A stretch of 64,000 nucleotides of DNA, taken from positions 434,001 through 498,000 of the forward strand of contig NZ_BNAG01000001.1 of NCBI RefSeq assembly GCF_014653175.1, written 5' to 3'. A program made the translations under genes and the position numbers. The notes under the pieces are model-generated. The model searched no databases, was not told the DNA's origin, and saw nothing but the letters and a program-made list of their open reading frames with translations. The DNA is from Roseivirga thermotolerans (GTDB lineage: Bacteria > Bacteroidota > Bacteroidia > Cytophagales > Cyclobacteriaceae). Positions 36,582 through 45,614 of this stretch are shown here, piece by piece (the first letter of the stretch is position 1; every line of letters begins with the position of its first letter).

Positions 36582-37595
36582 CTAGGCCATAGAAGAGGCC
36601 ATCAGTTCCAAAATGGTCAGTTGGTTTCGGGCTCTGCTTAAGTTTTCCTTTTCGTGGCTCACTTTATAGTAAATATCTCCGTTGAGGTAGTCGGTTAAGA
36701 AACGAACGGCCATAATATAAGTCATATACAGACCACCAAAAGGAAGTGACTCTATCTCTATGGGTTTTAAAACCCCGCTGCACGCTTCCACAAAGGGGTT
36801 GACAATGGCATGAAAACGCTCCTTGCTAAAGGATAGACTTTCCAGGTTCTCCCTGTTTTCCGGCACATTAAAGAGCATAGACCTTAGCATATCTCCCAGG
36901 TCGAACAAGGCATATCCGGGGCCAACCGTATCGAGATCAACCACTTTTAAAAATCGGCTGTCGGGTTTAGAAAGCAGACAGTTGCCGGCCTTGGCATCAT
37001 TATGACAAATCCTGAGGGGCAAGCCCTCATCCACCAGTTTATCGAAGCGGGCCGCAATCCAATTGAATTGTTGCACCTGCCCTACTTCGGCCAGTACGCT
37101 TTCCAATCGCCCTGCTGCATTAGCTTCTAGGGCTGCCTGCAATTGCCTCAAACGAAGGTGGAGGTCATGAAAATGCGGAATACTTTCTGTGTACTTTTCA
37201 AGGGGCTGGGAGCCAAACTGTGCGGTAAAGCATCCAAAACCTGTTGAAACCTCTCTCAACTCATTGGGTTGTAATTCATTGGGAGAATAGCTGTTGGGTA
37301 CAAATTCCTGCAGGCGCCACCAGTGTTCTCCATCGAATTCATGATAGTTACCTCCGGTTCCCCGCAAATGTTTAGCAAAAAGTTCGGGGGCATGGGCTAG
37401 TAGGGCCCTCAGGTTGCCTTCAATCACCTGTGGTGTTTTAAAAACGCTGGTATTTAAACGCTGGAGCAAATATGACTTACCTTCTGCCTGAACCAAAAAA
37501 GAGTCGTTAATGTGCCCCAAACCAAAAGGAGCAATCGAATCGACTGCTCCTTGTAAGGCAAAGTATTGTAAGCCCTTTAGGGCATTTTCCATCAT
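36582..37595 (-). CDS. APH-fold kinase, probably a sugar 1-kinase (NahK-like)
   Basis: 337 residues with the aminoglycoside/choline kinase fold. FGLGHINDSFLVQAEGKSYLLQRLN is the N-lobe glycine loop and lysine strand. The catalytic loop is RICHNDAKAGNCLL (HND, near residue 203), and KVVDLDTVGPGYALFDLGD gives the metal-binding Asp. Its start overlaps the stop of the nucleotidyltransferase gene (ATGA), which implies translational coupling. Such kinase/uridylyltransferase pairs salvage N-acetylhexosamines in other bacteria; here the sugar is inferred only. Confidence 0.8.
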   Translation of the reverse strand: MMENALKGLQYFALQGAVDSIAPFGLGHINDSFLVQAEGKSYLLQRLNTSVFKTPQVIEGNLRALLAHAPELFAKHLRGTGGNYHEFDGEHWWRLQEFVPNSYSPNELQPNELREVSTGFGCFTAQFGSQPLEKYTESIPHFHDLHLRLRQLQAALEANAAGRLESVLAEVGQVQQFNWIAARFDKLVDEGLPLRICHNDAKAGNCLLSKPDSRFLKVVDLDTVGPGYALFDLGDMLRSMLFNVPENRENLESLSFSKERFHAIVNPFVEACSGVLKPIEIESLPFGGLYMTYIMAVRFLTDYLNGDIYYKVSHEKENLSRARNQLTILELMASSMA

Positions 37596-38482
37596 TTTAT
37601 TTCTTTCGGGTATAGTCCATCGGCAATCATCTTGTTGATTCCCGCAACCACGTGTTCCTTATCTTCCTTGTAGGTCACGCCCAACCAGGAGGCCGTAGTT
37701 GGCACTACCTTCACCACAGCCTTGCCCTCTTTCATTAAGTTACCAACCTCTACGGGCATAAAGCATTCGGCTTTTGGGTCTTCATTGTTTTGCTGCACAA
37801 ACTCAATAAACTTTTCTTCGAAGAGGGGCAAAACCGAAGGAGGAAACCCAAAGAAATTCATAGATACATAAGTGTTGGGGCTTAATTCATGCCGCTGGCC
37901 ACCCTCCTGGTAAGAAATAACTCCATTTTCTTTACCAATTGCCAACGTCTCTTTAATACCAATGAGATGCATATTATCATCGACCTGACACACTCCACGG
38001 TTTACGGTGCCATGATCTGAAAGTGTGTTTTCCAATTTATAACCCATTATGAGGTACTCATTGTCCTTGAGGTTTTTCATGGCGTCCACTACCTCAGCAA
38101 AAGACTCTTGCCCATAGTAATCATCGGCATTAATTACCACAAAAGGTTCATTGATGAGGTGCCTGGCAGCCAACACCGCATGAGTAGTTCCCCATGGCTT
38201 TTTCCGATTGGCCTCATAAGCTGCCGTGTGCTTAGTATATTCATTCTGAAAGGCGTACTCCATTTTTATCTTGCCTTTGAACCTTTCCTTATAGTGGTTT
38301 TCAAAAGCTTCTTTCAGATCTGTTCTTATAATAAACACTACTTTGGTAAAGCCTGCCTCAATGGCATCGTGTATGGAGTAATCCATTATGATTTCACCAT
38401 TTGGGCCAATACCGTCTAGCTGTTTGTTTCCTCCATAACGGCTACCCATACCTGCTGCTAATACCACTAGTGTTAAATCCAT
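37592..38482 (-). CDS. Sugar-phosphate nucleotidyltransferase
   Basis: 296 residues. The NTP-binding N terminus is LVVLAAGMGSRYGGNKQLDG, followed by NGEIIMDYSIHDAIEAGF. VINADDYYGQESF near residue 120 is the metal-binding Asp region (the usual GD replaced by ADD). It would activate a sugar 1-phosphate made by the kinase encoded just downstream. The divergent symporter gene could supply the sugar, which makes a plausible uptake-phosphorylation-activation module (inference). Confidence 0.85.
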   Translation of the reverse strand: MDLTLVVLAAGMGSRYGGNKQLDGIGPNGEIIMDYSIHDAIEAGFTKVVFIIRTDLKEAFENHYKERFKGKIKMEYAFQNEYTKHTAAYEANRKKPWGTTHAVLAARHLINEPFVVINADDYYGQESFAEVVDAMKNLKDNEYLIMGYKLENTLSDHGTVNRGVCQVDDNMHLIGIKETLAIGKENGVISYQEGGQRHELSPNTYVSMNFFGFPPSVLPLFEEKFIEFVQQNNEDPKAECFMPVEVGNLMKEGKAVVKVVPTTASWLGVTYKEDKEHVVAGINKMIADGLYPKEIK

Positions 38483-38687
38483 AATGTGCTGTTAAAAATT
38501 TCTATTATTGTTGGTTCGAAAATGAACAAAAACTTCAGACAAATCAATTTAAGCTTTGATAAAATCTGTCGGGGTTTTAATAAAATGAAGTTAATCTTGT
38601 AAGTTGAACACCGCCCAAGAGGAATTGAGGGGGCATACTCAGGTATTCCTTGTTTCTCAAAAGGCCAACCACTTTTTATTTGCAGCT

Positions 38688-40463
38688 ATGAATATTTCCA
38701 CCATCGACTGGATCATTATTGTTCTTTTCTTTCTTGTCTTTTTGGCCATTGGTTTAAAGGTCTCTCGCAAAGCCGGTTCGTCTTCTAAAGAGTTCTTTTT
38801 ATCGGGCCGTAATATGCCGTGGTGGTTGCTGGGTGTTTCTATGGTAGCCACAACATTTTCGGCCGATACGCCTAATCTGGTGACAGATATTGTAAGACAA
38901 AACGGTGTGGCCGGCAACTGGACCTGGTGGGCCTTCCTTATTACCGGTATGCTCACGGTATTCATTTATGCAAAACTGTGGCGTAAATCTGGGGTTCTTA
39001 CAGACCTGGAGTTTTACGAAAAACGCTATTCCGGCAAAGAAGCTGCCTTTTTAAGAGGCTTCAGAGCCATCTATCTAGGTGTATTCTTTAATGTAATGAT
39101 TATGGCCTCAGTGTCTTTGGCGGCCATTAAAATAGGAGAAGTTATGTTTGGGCTGGAGCCCTGGAAAACAGTGGTATATGCCTCGGTAATCACAGTAGCC
39201 TACAGTTCTCTTGGCGGGCTTCGTGGGGTAATACTCACAGATTTCCTGCAATTTTTAGTGGCCATGGTGGGCTCGGTGGCGGCAGCCATTTACATTGTTA
39301 ACCTACCTGAAGTTGGCGGCCTAACTGCCTTGTTGGAAAAACCGGAGGTTGCTTCTAAGCTCAACTTAATTCCAAGTTTTTCGAATCGTGAGCTCTTCAT
39401 TACCCTCTTAGTAATTCCGCTGGCGGTTCAATGGTGGAGCGTGTGGTATCCCGGAGCTGAACCTGGCGGAGGAGGCTATATTGCTCAAAGAATGCTTTCG
39501 TCAAAAAATGAAAAGCATGCCGTTTCGGCTACCTTTCTGTTCAACATAACGCACTATGCCCTTAGGCCATGGCCTTGGATATTGATTGCCTTGGCCTCAT
39601 TGGTAGTGTACCCCGATTTGGCCTCAATTCGAGAGGCCTTTCCCTCAATTAGTGAGGGGAAGATCGGACATGACCTAGGCTATTCGGCCATGTTGCTTAC
39701 TTTACCCAAAGGACTTTTGGGTATTGTCATTGCTTCGCTTATTGCGGCCTATATGTCTACTATTTCAACCCACCTCAACTGGGGCTCTTCATATGTAGCT
39801 TTCGACTTTTATCAGAGGTTTGTAAAACCGGATGCGACAGAAAAGGAACTGGTAAATGTAGGGCGTATTTCTACTGTGGTGCTTATGGTTCTGGCGGGCC
39901 TTTTTGCTTTGGTACTCACCAGTGCCTACGATGCCTTCCAGATTCTCTTATCCATTGGTGCCGGTACCGGTTCTATTTTTATTTTACGCTGGTTTTGGTG
40001 GAGAATTAATGCCTATTCAGAAATTGCAGGAATGGTGGTTTCATTTATCCTGGCCCTGTTATTTAAGTTTGGCCCTGAGTCTCTTACCTCTATTCCCAGC
40101 GAATACCAGTTGCTGCTTAGCGTAGGCATTACTACTCTTGCCTGGGTGAGTGTAACACTACTTACCAAACCCACCGATTACCAAACCTTGTTACAATTCT
40201 TCAATTTGGTAAAACCCTACGGCATTGGCTGGAACGGGCTGAAAAAACAAGCCTTTGATAGAGGTGAGAAACCTGCTGAGGGCACCGGTAAATTTAGCGT
40301 AGACCTTTTGGCAATCTTCCTGGGAATTATCATCGTATATGCTGCTCTCTTCTCGGTTGGCATGTTCATTTATGGCGAAACCCTGAATGCCGTAGTGCTA
40401 TTGATCATTGCTCTGGCAGCTACCCTGTTGTTAAGAAATGCCTGGAAGAAACTGAGCTTCTAG
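38688..40463 (+). CDS. Sodium:solute symporter (SSS family)
   Basis: 591 residues with about 14 membrane helices. ATG 38688 begins the standard N terminus (ISTIDWIIIVLFFLVFLAIG); a TTG 84 bases upstream adds an atypical soluble leader. The signature VSMVATTFSADTPN lies near 50, and ASLIAAYMSTISTHLNWGSSYV near 355 contains the paired serines of the sodium site. ADP-type aromatic patches (WTWWAF, WPWILI) resemble sugar-type SSS members. It diverges from the nucleotidyltransferase/kinase genes. Confidence 0.9.
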   Translation: MNISTIDWIIIVLFFLVFLAIGLKVSRKAGSSSKEFFLSGRNMPWWLLGVSMVATTFSADTPNLVTDIVRQNGVAGNWTWWAFLITGMLTVFIYAKLWRKSGVLTDLEFYEKRYSGKEAAFLRGFRAIYLGVFFNVMIMASVSLAAIKIGEVMFGLEPWKTVVYASVITVAYSSLGGLRGVILTDFLQFLVAMVGSVAAAIYIVNLPEVGGLTALLEKPEVASKLNLIPSFSNRELFITLLVIPLAVQWWSVWYPGAEPGGGGYIAQRMLSSKNEKHAVSATFLFNITHYALRPWPWILIALASLVVYPDLASIREAFPSISEGKIGHDLGYSAMLLTLPKGLLGIVIASLIAAYMSTISTHLNWGSSYVAFDFYQRFVKPDATEKELVNVGRISTVVLMVLAGLFALVLTSAYDAFQILLSIGAGTGSIFILRWFWWRINAYSEIAGMVVSFILALLFKFGPESLTSIPSEYQLLLSVGITTLAWVSVTLLTKPTDYQTLLQFFNLVKPYGIGWNGLKKQAFDRGEKPAEGTGKFSVDLLAIFLGIIIVYAALFSVGMFIYGETLNAVVLLIIALAATLLLRNAWKKLSF

Positions 40464-40507
40464 CCTCCACGAGCTCCTTAGCAAGGGAGGGTTAAAAAAA
40501 ACGATAG

Positions 40508-40939
40508 GACATTGGCCTCCTGTTCAAGTTTAAGTTTGATTGTAAAAGTTGCGGAAGAACCTCTAAGACAAAACTCAAGGTGAGATCGAAGTTCTTACTT
40601 GAGCAGGAATTGGGCGATAGGTTAGAGTTGGTTTGTTCAAAGTGCCGTGAGAAACGGCCCGTTCGAATTAAGGCACTAAATGCTGTAATTGACCCTTTCT
40701 GGATGATTCTGTTCGTGAGCATATTCCTTCTTTCTGATTACCTTCTCGTGAGTTTCCTCTATGAAAATTATTGGAGACCAGATGTTCTCCTATTCAATAA
40801 ATCCATCTCTCTATTGTTTTTTGGACTTCTATTACCCATTGTCTTACTGATTTTCATTTTAAAGAGAATCGCAAACTTCAAGGATTACTTAAACCGTCAT
40901 AACTCAACCATCTCCTTGGTAAAGAAGACCATCAAATAA
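40508..40939 (+). CDS. Zinc-ribbon plus two-helix membrane protein, start codon unclear
   Basis: The frame is open from 40508 (after TAG) to the stop at 40939. From GTG 40580 it encodes 119 residues. The codons before GTG read FKFDCKSCGRTSKTKLKV, which supplies the first CxxC of a zinc ribbon whose second pair, CSKC, lies inside the accepted part. The real start is therefore probably upstream, but only CTG (40520) or ATT (40511) is available in frame. Two membrane helices follow (WMILFVSIFLLSDYLLVSFL and LLFFGLLLPIVLLIFIL). Function unknown. Confidence 0.6.
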   Translation, partial: DIGLLFKFKFDCKSCGRTSKTKLKVRSKFLLEQELGDRLELVCSKCREKRPVRIKALNAVIDPFWMILFVSIFLLSDYLLVSFLYENYWRPDVLLFNKSISLLFFGLLLPIVLLIFILKRIANFKDYLNRHNSTISLVKKTIK

Positions 40940-41211
40940 CAGAATCAGAGATAAAGAATTGAAGGAGTTTGACTACCACCCTCTAAGGTCTAATAATCAA
41001 CAGATTGAGTTTGAGATGGAAAACGCTATCAAAGAAATTCAAAACTATATCTCGTCATGAGTCTGGCCTCACGCAGCCAGCAGGCTGCAGGTATACAGGC
41101 TGGACGAGGTCAAATTATTTCTATGTTAATAGTGATCGATATGCTTGTTTGCTCCGAATATTTACTAATTTAAAACAACGTTCTATTCATTGTTGATTTC
41201 CAAATTGTAGT
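40940..41211 (+). other. Intergenic region with a structured hairpin and a possible gene remnant
   Basis: The region before phoH holds a 34-codon frame from TTG 40959 to TGA 41060 (containing FDYHPLRSNNQQIEFEMENA). It looks protein-like but has no ATG and may be a remnant. Overlapping it, 41051-41108 forms an imperfect hairpin with outer arms CTCGTC/GACGAG and inner arms GCAGCC/GGCTGC around AGCA. No T tract follows. Nothing else was seen. Confidence 0.35.
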
Positions 41212-42561
41212 ATGCCGAGAGCGAAGAAGACCGACCGGAAGATATTTGTTTTAGACACCTCCGTTATCCTTTACGAACACATTGCCATCATGAATTTTGA
41301 GGAGCACGACATTGGGCTCCCCATTACCGTGCTTGAAGAACTGGATCAGTTTAAAAAGGGAAACGACACCAAAAACTTTGAAGCCCGCGAGTTTACTCGT
41401 TTGCTCGACAAGCTGGCTAAAGACAAGTCGCTCCAGGACTGGATTCCTCTAAATGGAAAAACCCGCGGCAGTTTTAAGGTAGTAATGGAGGCCGGAAGCG
41501 GTGAAAGTGCCCTCGATGCTAATGTGATTTTTGGAGAAAAAAAGAACGACCACCGAATACTCAATGCAGCTTTGCGACTCAAGGAGGAACATCCGGACCG
41601 TAAGGTTATATTGGTATCTAAAGACATTAACCTGCGCATGAAGGCCAAGTCTATTGGCTTACCGGCCGAGGACTACGAAACCGGAAAAATTAAAAATGTC
41701 GATTCACTTCGCAAAGGCAAGATTGAAATTGAGAAGATCGACTCTGAACTCATCAATCATTTGTATGAAGATGGCACTTTAGCACCCAAAGAGGTTCTTA
41801 AATCTAAGAAGCCGCAGCCCAATCAGTATTTTATACTCAAGAGCGATAAAAACTCGGTATTGGCCTATTATAACTCAATGGAACAAACCATTGAGAAAGT
41901 AGATAAACGACCTGTATCCGGAATAAAGCCCAAAAATGCTGAGCAAACCTTTGCCATTCATGCCATTATGAACCCCGAAGTAAAGCTCGTTACTATTCAG
42001 GGAGTGGCGGGTACCGGTAAAACGTTGCTTACCCTTGCCGGAGCCCTGGAACAGCGCAGAGAGTACAAACAAATATATCTGGCCAGGCCCATAGTACCTT
42101 TGAGCAACAAAGATATAGGGTACCTGCCGGGAGACATTAAGTCTAAGCTGAACCCCTATATGGAGCCTCTTTGGGACAATCTAAAGTTTATTCAAAACCA
42201 GTATAAGGAAACGGACAAAGAGTTTAAGGCCATTACCGAAATGGTGAATAAGGAAAAGCTCTTGATTACCCCATTGGCTTATATTCGAGGTAGAAGCCTC
42301 TCGAATATCTTCTTTATAGTAGATGAGGCTCAAAACCTTACACCGCACGAAATCAAGACTATTATTACCCGGGCCGGTGAAAACACCAAAATTGTGTTTA
42401 CCGGAGACGTTCATCAAATAGATACGCCCTATCTCGATTCTCAATCCAATGGGCTTTCATATCTCATTGACAGGGTACAAGACCACCCTTTATACGCTCA
42501 TATTACACTTGAAAAAGGTGAGAGATCGGAGCTGGCCAACTTAGCGAATGAGTTACTCTAG
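41212..42561 (+). CDS. PhoH family ATPase fused to an N-terminal PIN domain
   Basis: 449 residues. Residues 1-150 are a PIN ribonuclease domain with acidic residues in FVLDTSVILYE, LEELDQFK and VSKDINLRMKAK. Residues about 235-449 are the PhoH ATPase. Walker A is GVAGTGKTLLTLAGALEQ (near 264) and Walker B FIVDEAQNLTPHE (near 370), followed by FTGDVHQIDTPYLD. This PIN-PhoH layout (PhoH2/YlaK-like) is thought to couple RNA unwinding or translocation to cleavage. It stands alone, with no clear operon partner. Confidence 0.92.
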   Translation: MPRAKKTDRKIFVLDTSVILYEHIAIMNFEEHDIGLPITVLEELDQFKKGNDTKNFEAREFTRLLDKLAKDKSLQDWIPLNGKTRGSFKVVMEAGSGESALDANVIFGEKKNDHRILNAALRLKEEHPDRKVILVSKDINLRMKAKSIGLPAEDYETGKIKNVDSLRKGKIEIEKIDSELINHLYEDGTLAPKEVLKSKKPQPNQYFILKSDKNSVLAYYNSMEQTIEKVDKRPVSGIKPKNAEQTFAIHAIMNPEVKLVTIQGVAGTGKTLLTLAGALEQRREYKQIYLARPIVPLSNKDIGYLPGDIKSKLNPYMEPLWDNLKFIQNQYKETDKEFKAITEMVNKEKLLITPLAYIRGRSLSNIFFIVDEAQNLTPHEIKTIITRAGENTKIVFTGDVHQIDTPYLDSQSNGLSYLIDRVQDHPLYAHITLEKGERSELANLANELL

Positions 42562-42724
42562 GTTTATGAGGCTCTAAACAATCGGCTAAAAGGGTAGTTG
42601 GAATCTGAATAGTGCTGATTGCTCCTCTAAACCGACCGTGTCCTTTTCAACACAAAAAACCTAATGCCGTCACCTACAATTAGCCGGCCCACCCGGACAG
42701 TTGTGTACTATTTTCAACCAAAGG

Positions 42725-42743
42725 GTGTACGATAATCGTACAC
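42725..42743. promoter_or_regulatory. Perfect palindrome GTGTACGAT-A-ATCGTACAC, likely operator
   Basis: Nine-base arms are exact complements around a single A. A further half-site ATCGTACA recurs at 42759-42766, 24 bases after the copy at 42735. The pair lies about 80-120 bases upstream of the start at 42846, in a 284-base gap with no other feature. This is the usual look of a dimeric repressor site. Confidence 0.55.
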
Positions 42744-42845
42744 AATTTTTCGTTCACAATCGTACAATCATTTATTAAGCGTTGATTTTCAGTGACTTGC
42801 AAGTATTGGCACAGCGCTTGACTAAATAGTGGCATAGGTCAAAAA

Positions 42846-43265
42846 ATGAAAAACAACATTAACAATACGGTCATGAATAGCTCAAAGGTCAATACTCAAA
42901 ATAACTCAAGAAGAACAATCAAGAACATCAGCTCACTAATTGCAATGGCTTTAGCCATGGTCACTCTGTTTCAGGCAAGTGCTGATAAACCCGGTAAAGC
43001 AGACCTTAGAATGTCTGCACTGGAAAGCAGCACCTTGCTAGAAATTGAGGCTTCTTTCAATGAGGCAGAAGAGATGAGTCTGGAAGAAATTGTGTTGGAA
43101 GAACTTGCCTTAGAATCTACTGAAGGGGTGAAGGTTTTCGATAGCAATGGTGAACTTCTTGCCTCTGGCAATCCTACAACAGATTCTTCTTTGAGAGGCT
43201 TGGTGAACAAAGCTGACTACTTAGCCAGTTTTGGCAGCAAAAAATACTACCGCCTGGCGGAATAA
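42846..43265 (+). CDS. Hypothetical exported acidic small protein
   Basis: 139 residues, no family recognised. An Asn/Ser/Lys-rich N terminus is followed by a hydrophobic stretch with an Ala-x-Ala-like end (ISSLIAMALAMVTLFQASA, about residues 29-47), read as a signal peptide. The mature part is Glu-rich and amphipathic (SFNEAEEMSLEEIVLEELALES). It then has VKVFDSNGELLASG and ends in a Lys/Tyr-rich segment. Later ATGs (codon 10) could also be the start. A terminator follows, so it is monocistronic. Confidence 0.65.
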   Translation: MKNNINNTVMNSSKVNTQNNSRRTIKNISSLIAMALAMVTLFQASADKPGKADLRMSALESSTLLEIEASFNEAEEMSLEEIVLEELALESTEGVKVFDSNGELLASGNPTTDSSLRGLVNKADYLASFGSKKYYRLAE

Positions 43266-43300
43266 AAAACACAGTTTTAGTTAGGGTTAATTTTGGTTGA

Positions 43301-43326
43301 AGCCAGTCTGCAAAGACTGGCTTTTC
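43301..43326. terminator. Bidirectional terminator
   Basis: AGCCAGTCT (43301-43309) pairs perfectly with AGACTGGCT (43314-43322), followed by TTTT on the plus strand. It separates the small exported protein from the convergent serine hydrolase. Confidence 0.75.
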
Positions 43327-44613
43327 CTATTCTGATACCTCGAACAAATCGTGAGAGGGCCAGCTTTTCACTAGCTTTATTCCTTCCCGAATGGCCCATC
43401 GGCTGGTACCCGGAAAACTCCCTCTTCGTGGAGTAGTATTGGCCACAATTACCCATGAGTATCCTTTTTCATCGCGGGTAAGCAGGGCCGAGGTTCCGGA
43501 AAGTGTTCCGGTTCTCCACCAGTGCTCTCCTCTAGTGCTTCTCCAGCCAAGTGGCTGGTTTATGCCTCCTACTCCATTGACCATCTTGTTAATCAGATCT
43601 TTGCTAAGAATGTCTTTGTATCTTCTTGAATAACCGTCTACCAACACCAGCACCCTCATTAAGTCTACCGAGTTGGCCAACCAGCCACCTGCAGGTCCAA
43701 GCATCTCAATATCATCGGCACCATAGGGCTTATACACCATTTTACCGGAGCCGGTAAATGACAGTTGTTGGTTGTCTACACTGTAGTCGTAATACTTTAC
43801 CTCGTTTTTCTTACGGTCTTTCTCAAAGTTGCCGGCAATGGCCATGTTTTTAATACCGTTGGGCTCCAAAATATGGTCAATTACCCATTCTTCATAGTCA
43901 TCGCCTGTTACTTCCTCTATAACCCTGCCCAAAAGACAATAACCAAAATTGGAATAGTCGAAGCGTGTACCGGGCCTGTAAGGCAAATGTCTTGTGAGTA
44001 CAAACCTTACCACATCATCGAACTCTATGGGGTAGCTCACCTTATCCATCTTGTGGATTTTATGGGGAATAAACATAGGGTCTCCGTAGGTGATGAGGCT
44101 CCAGCCCCCGGTATGATTGAGCAGGTGCTTTACTTTAATTTGATATACGTTCCGGTTCTGTATCTTATCGTAAGGTTTCCCCTTTAGAATTCCTTTTTCG
44201 CCAAACACATAGTCATCTAAGGAGAGTTTGCCTTCATCTACCAATTTGAGCACTGCAATGGCTGTAATAAGTTTGGAAACAGAGCCTATTCTAAACCGGT
44301 GATAGGGCTCAACTTTTACTTTATTTTCTTTATCGGCATATCCAAAACCTTTGGCATATACCAGTCGCTCGTCTTTAACCAGTGCTACCGTGGCTCCTTC
44401 AATACGCAGGTTTCGCATAACCCGGTTTACCATAGAGTCCATTGGAGCGAGAGCAGGAAGGCTGGAGTGCTTATTAGTGAGAGGCACCCGGGCAGGTGCT
44501 TCAGTGATTGATTCAGGCTTATACGGGGTATTGGGCTTTCTTTTTATTGCGGTGAACAGGAAAACCGCAACTAGTAAAAAGAGTGCTGAAATCAGCCATT
44601 TTTTGTTATGCAT
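43327..44613 (-). CDS. Serine hydrolase of the beta-lactamase/D-Ala-D-Ala peptidase fold
   Basis: 428 residues with an N-terminal signal or anchor helix (WLISALFLLVAVFLFTAI). SxxK is SVSK at residues 111-114 (RIGSVSKLITAIAVLKL), the YxN-type motif is YSNFGYCLLG (near 220), and a HWWRTGTLSGT segment near 385 fills the KTG-like site. These enzymes include esterases, peptidases and carboxypeptidases; the substrate is not predictable. It is the second enzyme of this fold in the window (the other is fused to GH3). Confidence 0.88.
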   Translation of the reverse strand: MHNKKWLISALFLLVAVFLFTAIKRKPNTPYKPESITEAPARVPLTNKHSSLPALAPMDSMVNRVMRNLRIEGATVALVKDERLVYAKGFGYADKENKVKVEPYHRFRIGSVSKLITAIAVLKLVDEGKLSLDDYVFGEKGILKGKPYDKIQNRNVYQIKVKHLLNHTGGWSLITYGDPMFIPHKIHKMDKVSYPIEFDDVVRFVLTRHLPYRPGTRFDYSNFGYCLLGRVIEEVTGDDYEEWVIDHILEPNGIKNMAIAGNFEKDRKKNEVKYYDYSVDNQQLSFTGSGKMVYKPYGADDIEMLGPAGGWLANSVDLMRVLVLVDGYSRRYKDILSKDLINKMVNGVGGINQPLGWRSTRGEHWWRTGTLSGTSALLTRDEKGYSWVIVANTTPRRGSFPGTSRWAIREGIKLVKSWPSHDLFEVSE

Positions 44614-44663
44614 AGTTCGTTTCGACCTTTTCGAAAGCTACAATTATAAGAAATAAAAGCATG

Positions 44664-44691
44664 AAAAAAGACCGCAGGTCTTACGGTCTTT
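44664..44691 (-). terminator. Terminator for the DUF547 gene
   Basis: On the minus strand AAGACCG pairs with CGGTCTT across a 9-base loop and is followed by a run of Ts. Confidence 0.7.
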
Positions 44692-44719
44692 CTTAAACAA
44701 TATATCACTCTACTTTCAA

Positions 44720-45490
44720 CTATTTAATTTCATTTAGCGTCCAGTTATAATCCATATGATTTACATCGGCATCGGCATTTATTTTGGTCTTGGCGTATCG
44801 GTTCAAAAACTCTATCAGGCTTTGTCCTTTGGTAAAATCTCCTTTAAACCAGTTGAAAATTTGTGAGATAGTAACTTTGTCTTTAGCGATTTTGTTTCGC
44901 ACCGAATCGTTGATGAACTGGCGAGCTTGTTCATCGAGTTGCCGGTCTATTTTTTCGGCCACAAAAGCTTCGTTTCTTAAGGGAGGGCAGGAAAAGGAAG
45001 CACAGTTCACTGCAAAGTGTATTCTTGGCTCTTCAAAGTCTTTTCTCAATATTTTGTGTTCTATTCTGTCCAGGCTAAAGTCTTCACCCCCAATTTGAAA
45101 CCACTTTTTTGTCCACACTGTGTTTACGGTAGGTATGGCTAAGGTTGGGTTCAAATCTTTGATGCTTTCAATGGGGTAGTTGTCTACAATTAACTTCACC
45201 GTGAAGGCATTATAGGCGTTGATCCAATAGGCCAGTTTTTCTTTGTCGGTCCAGCTGGCAGATGGAGGGTTGTTGCTTAGTTCCCGGGTATAGGCGTTGA
45301 GTTTATCTTTGTCTTTCAACATGCCCTTATAGTTTACAAAACCTTCTTTATTCACGTGTTTTTGAAGTAAGTCGGTCCACAGGGAGTGATTGGGCTTTTG
45401 TTCGTTGGCGCTGGCAAAACTATTCTGCTTACCGGTGCAGGCCATTAACAGTATTATCACCAATAGAAGGAGTATATTCTTGTTTCTCAT
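44720..45490 (-). CDS. DUF547 lipoprotein
   Basis: About 256 residues. ATG 45490 begins the lipoprotein signal (KNILLLLVIILLMACTG, lipobox LMAC); an ATG 9 bases upstream is also possible. The DUF547 signatures are present: KLAYWINAYNAFTVKLIVDNYP (near 90), WFQIGGEDFSLDRIEHKILR and FAVNCASFSCPPLRNEAF. The family is exported and of unknown function, sometimes compared with cysteine proteases because of its conserved C/H/N residues. Confidence 0.9.
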   Translation of the reverse strand: MRNKNILLLLVIILLMACTGKQNSFASANEQKPNHSLWTDLLQKHVNKEGFVNYKGMLKDKDKLNAYTRELSNNPPSASWTDKEKLAYWINAYNAFTVKLIVDNYPIESIKDLNPTLAIPTVNTVWTKKWFQIGGEDFSLDRIEHKILRKDFEEPRIHFAVNCASFSCPPLRNEAFVAEKIDRQLDEQARQFINDSVRNKIAKDKVTISQIFNWFKGDFTKGQSLIEFLNRYAKTKINADADVNHMDYNWTLNEIK

Positions 45491-45614
45491 AACTCTCATT
45501 TGAAAGGATAACTGATATACGCAGTAAGTGGTTGCGACAGACTTAAATGCGACCAGTAAAGTGTCGGCTTATTGACCTCTAAGCTACAATGAAAAACGGT
45601 TGCCTGACTGCATA

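Noticed and set aside
41005-41196. A 63-codon frame in the gap before phoH
   Set aside because: It overlaps a structured hairpin, has poor composition and no start context or family match.
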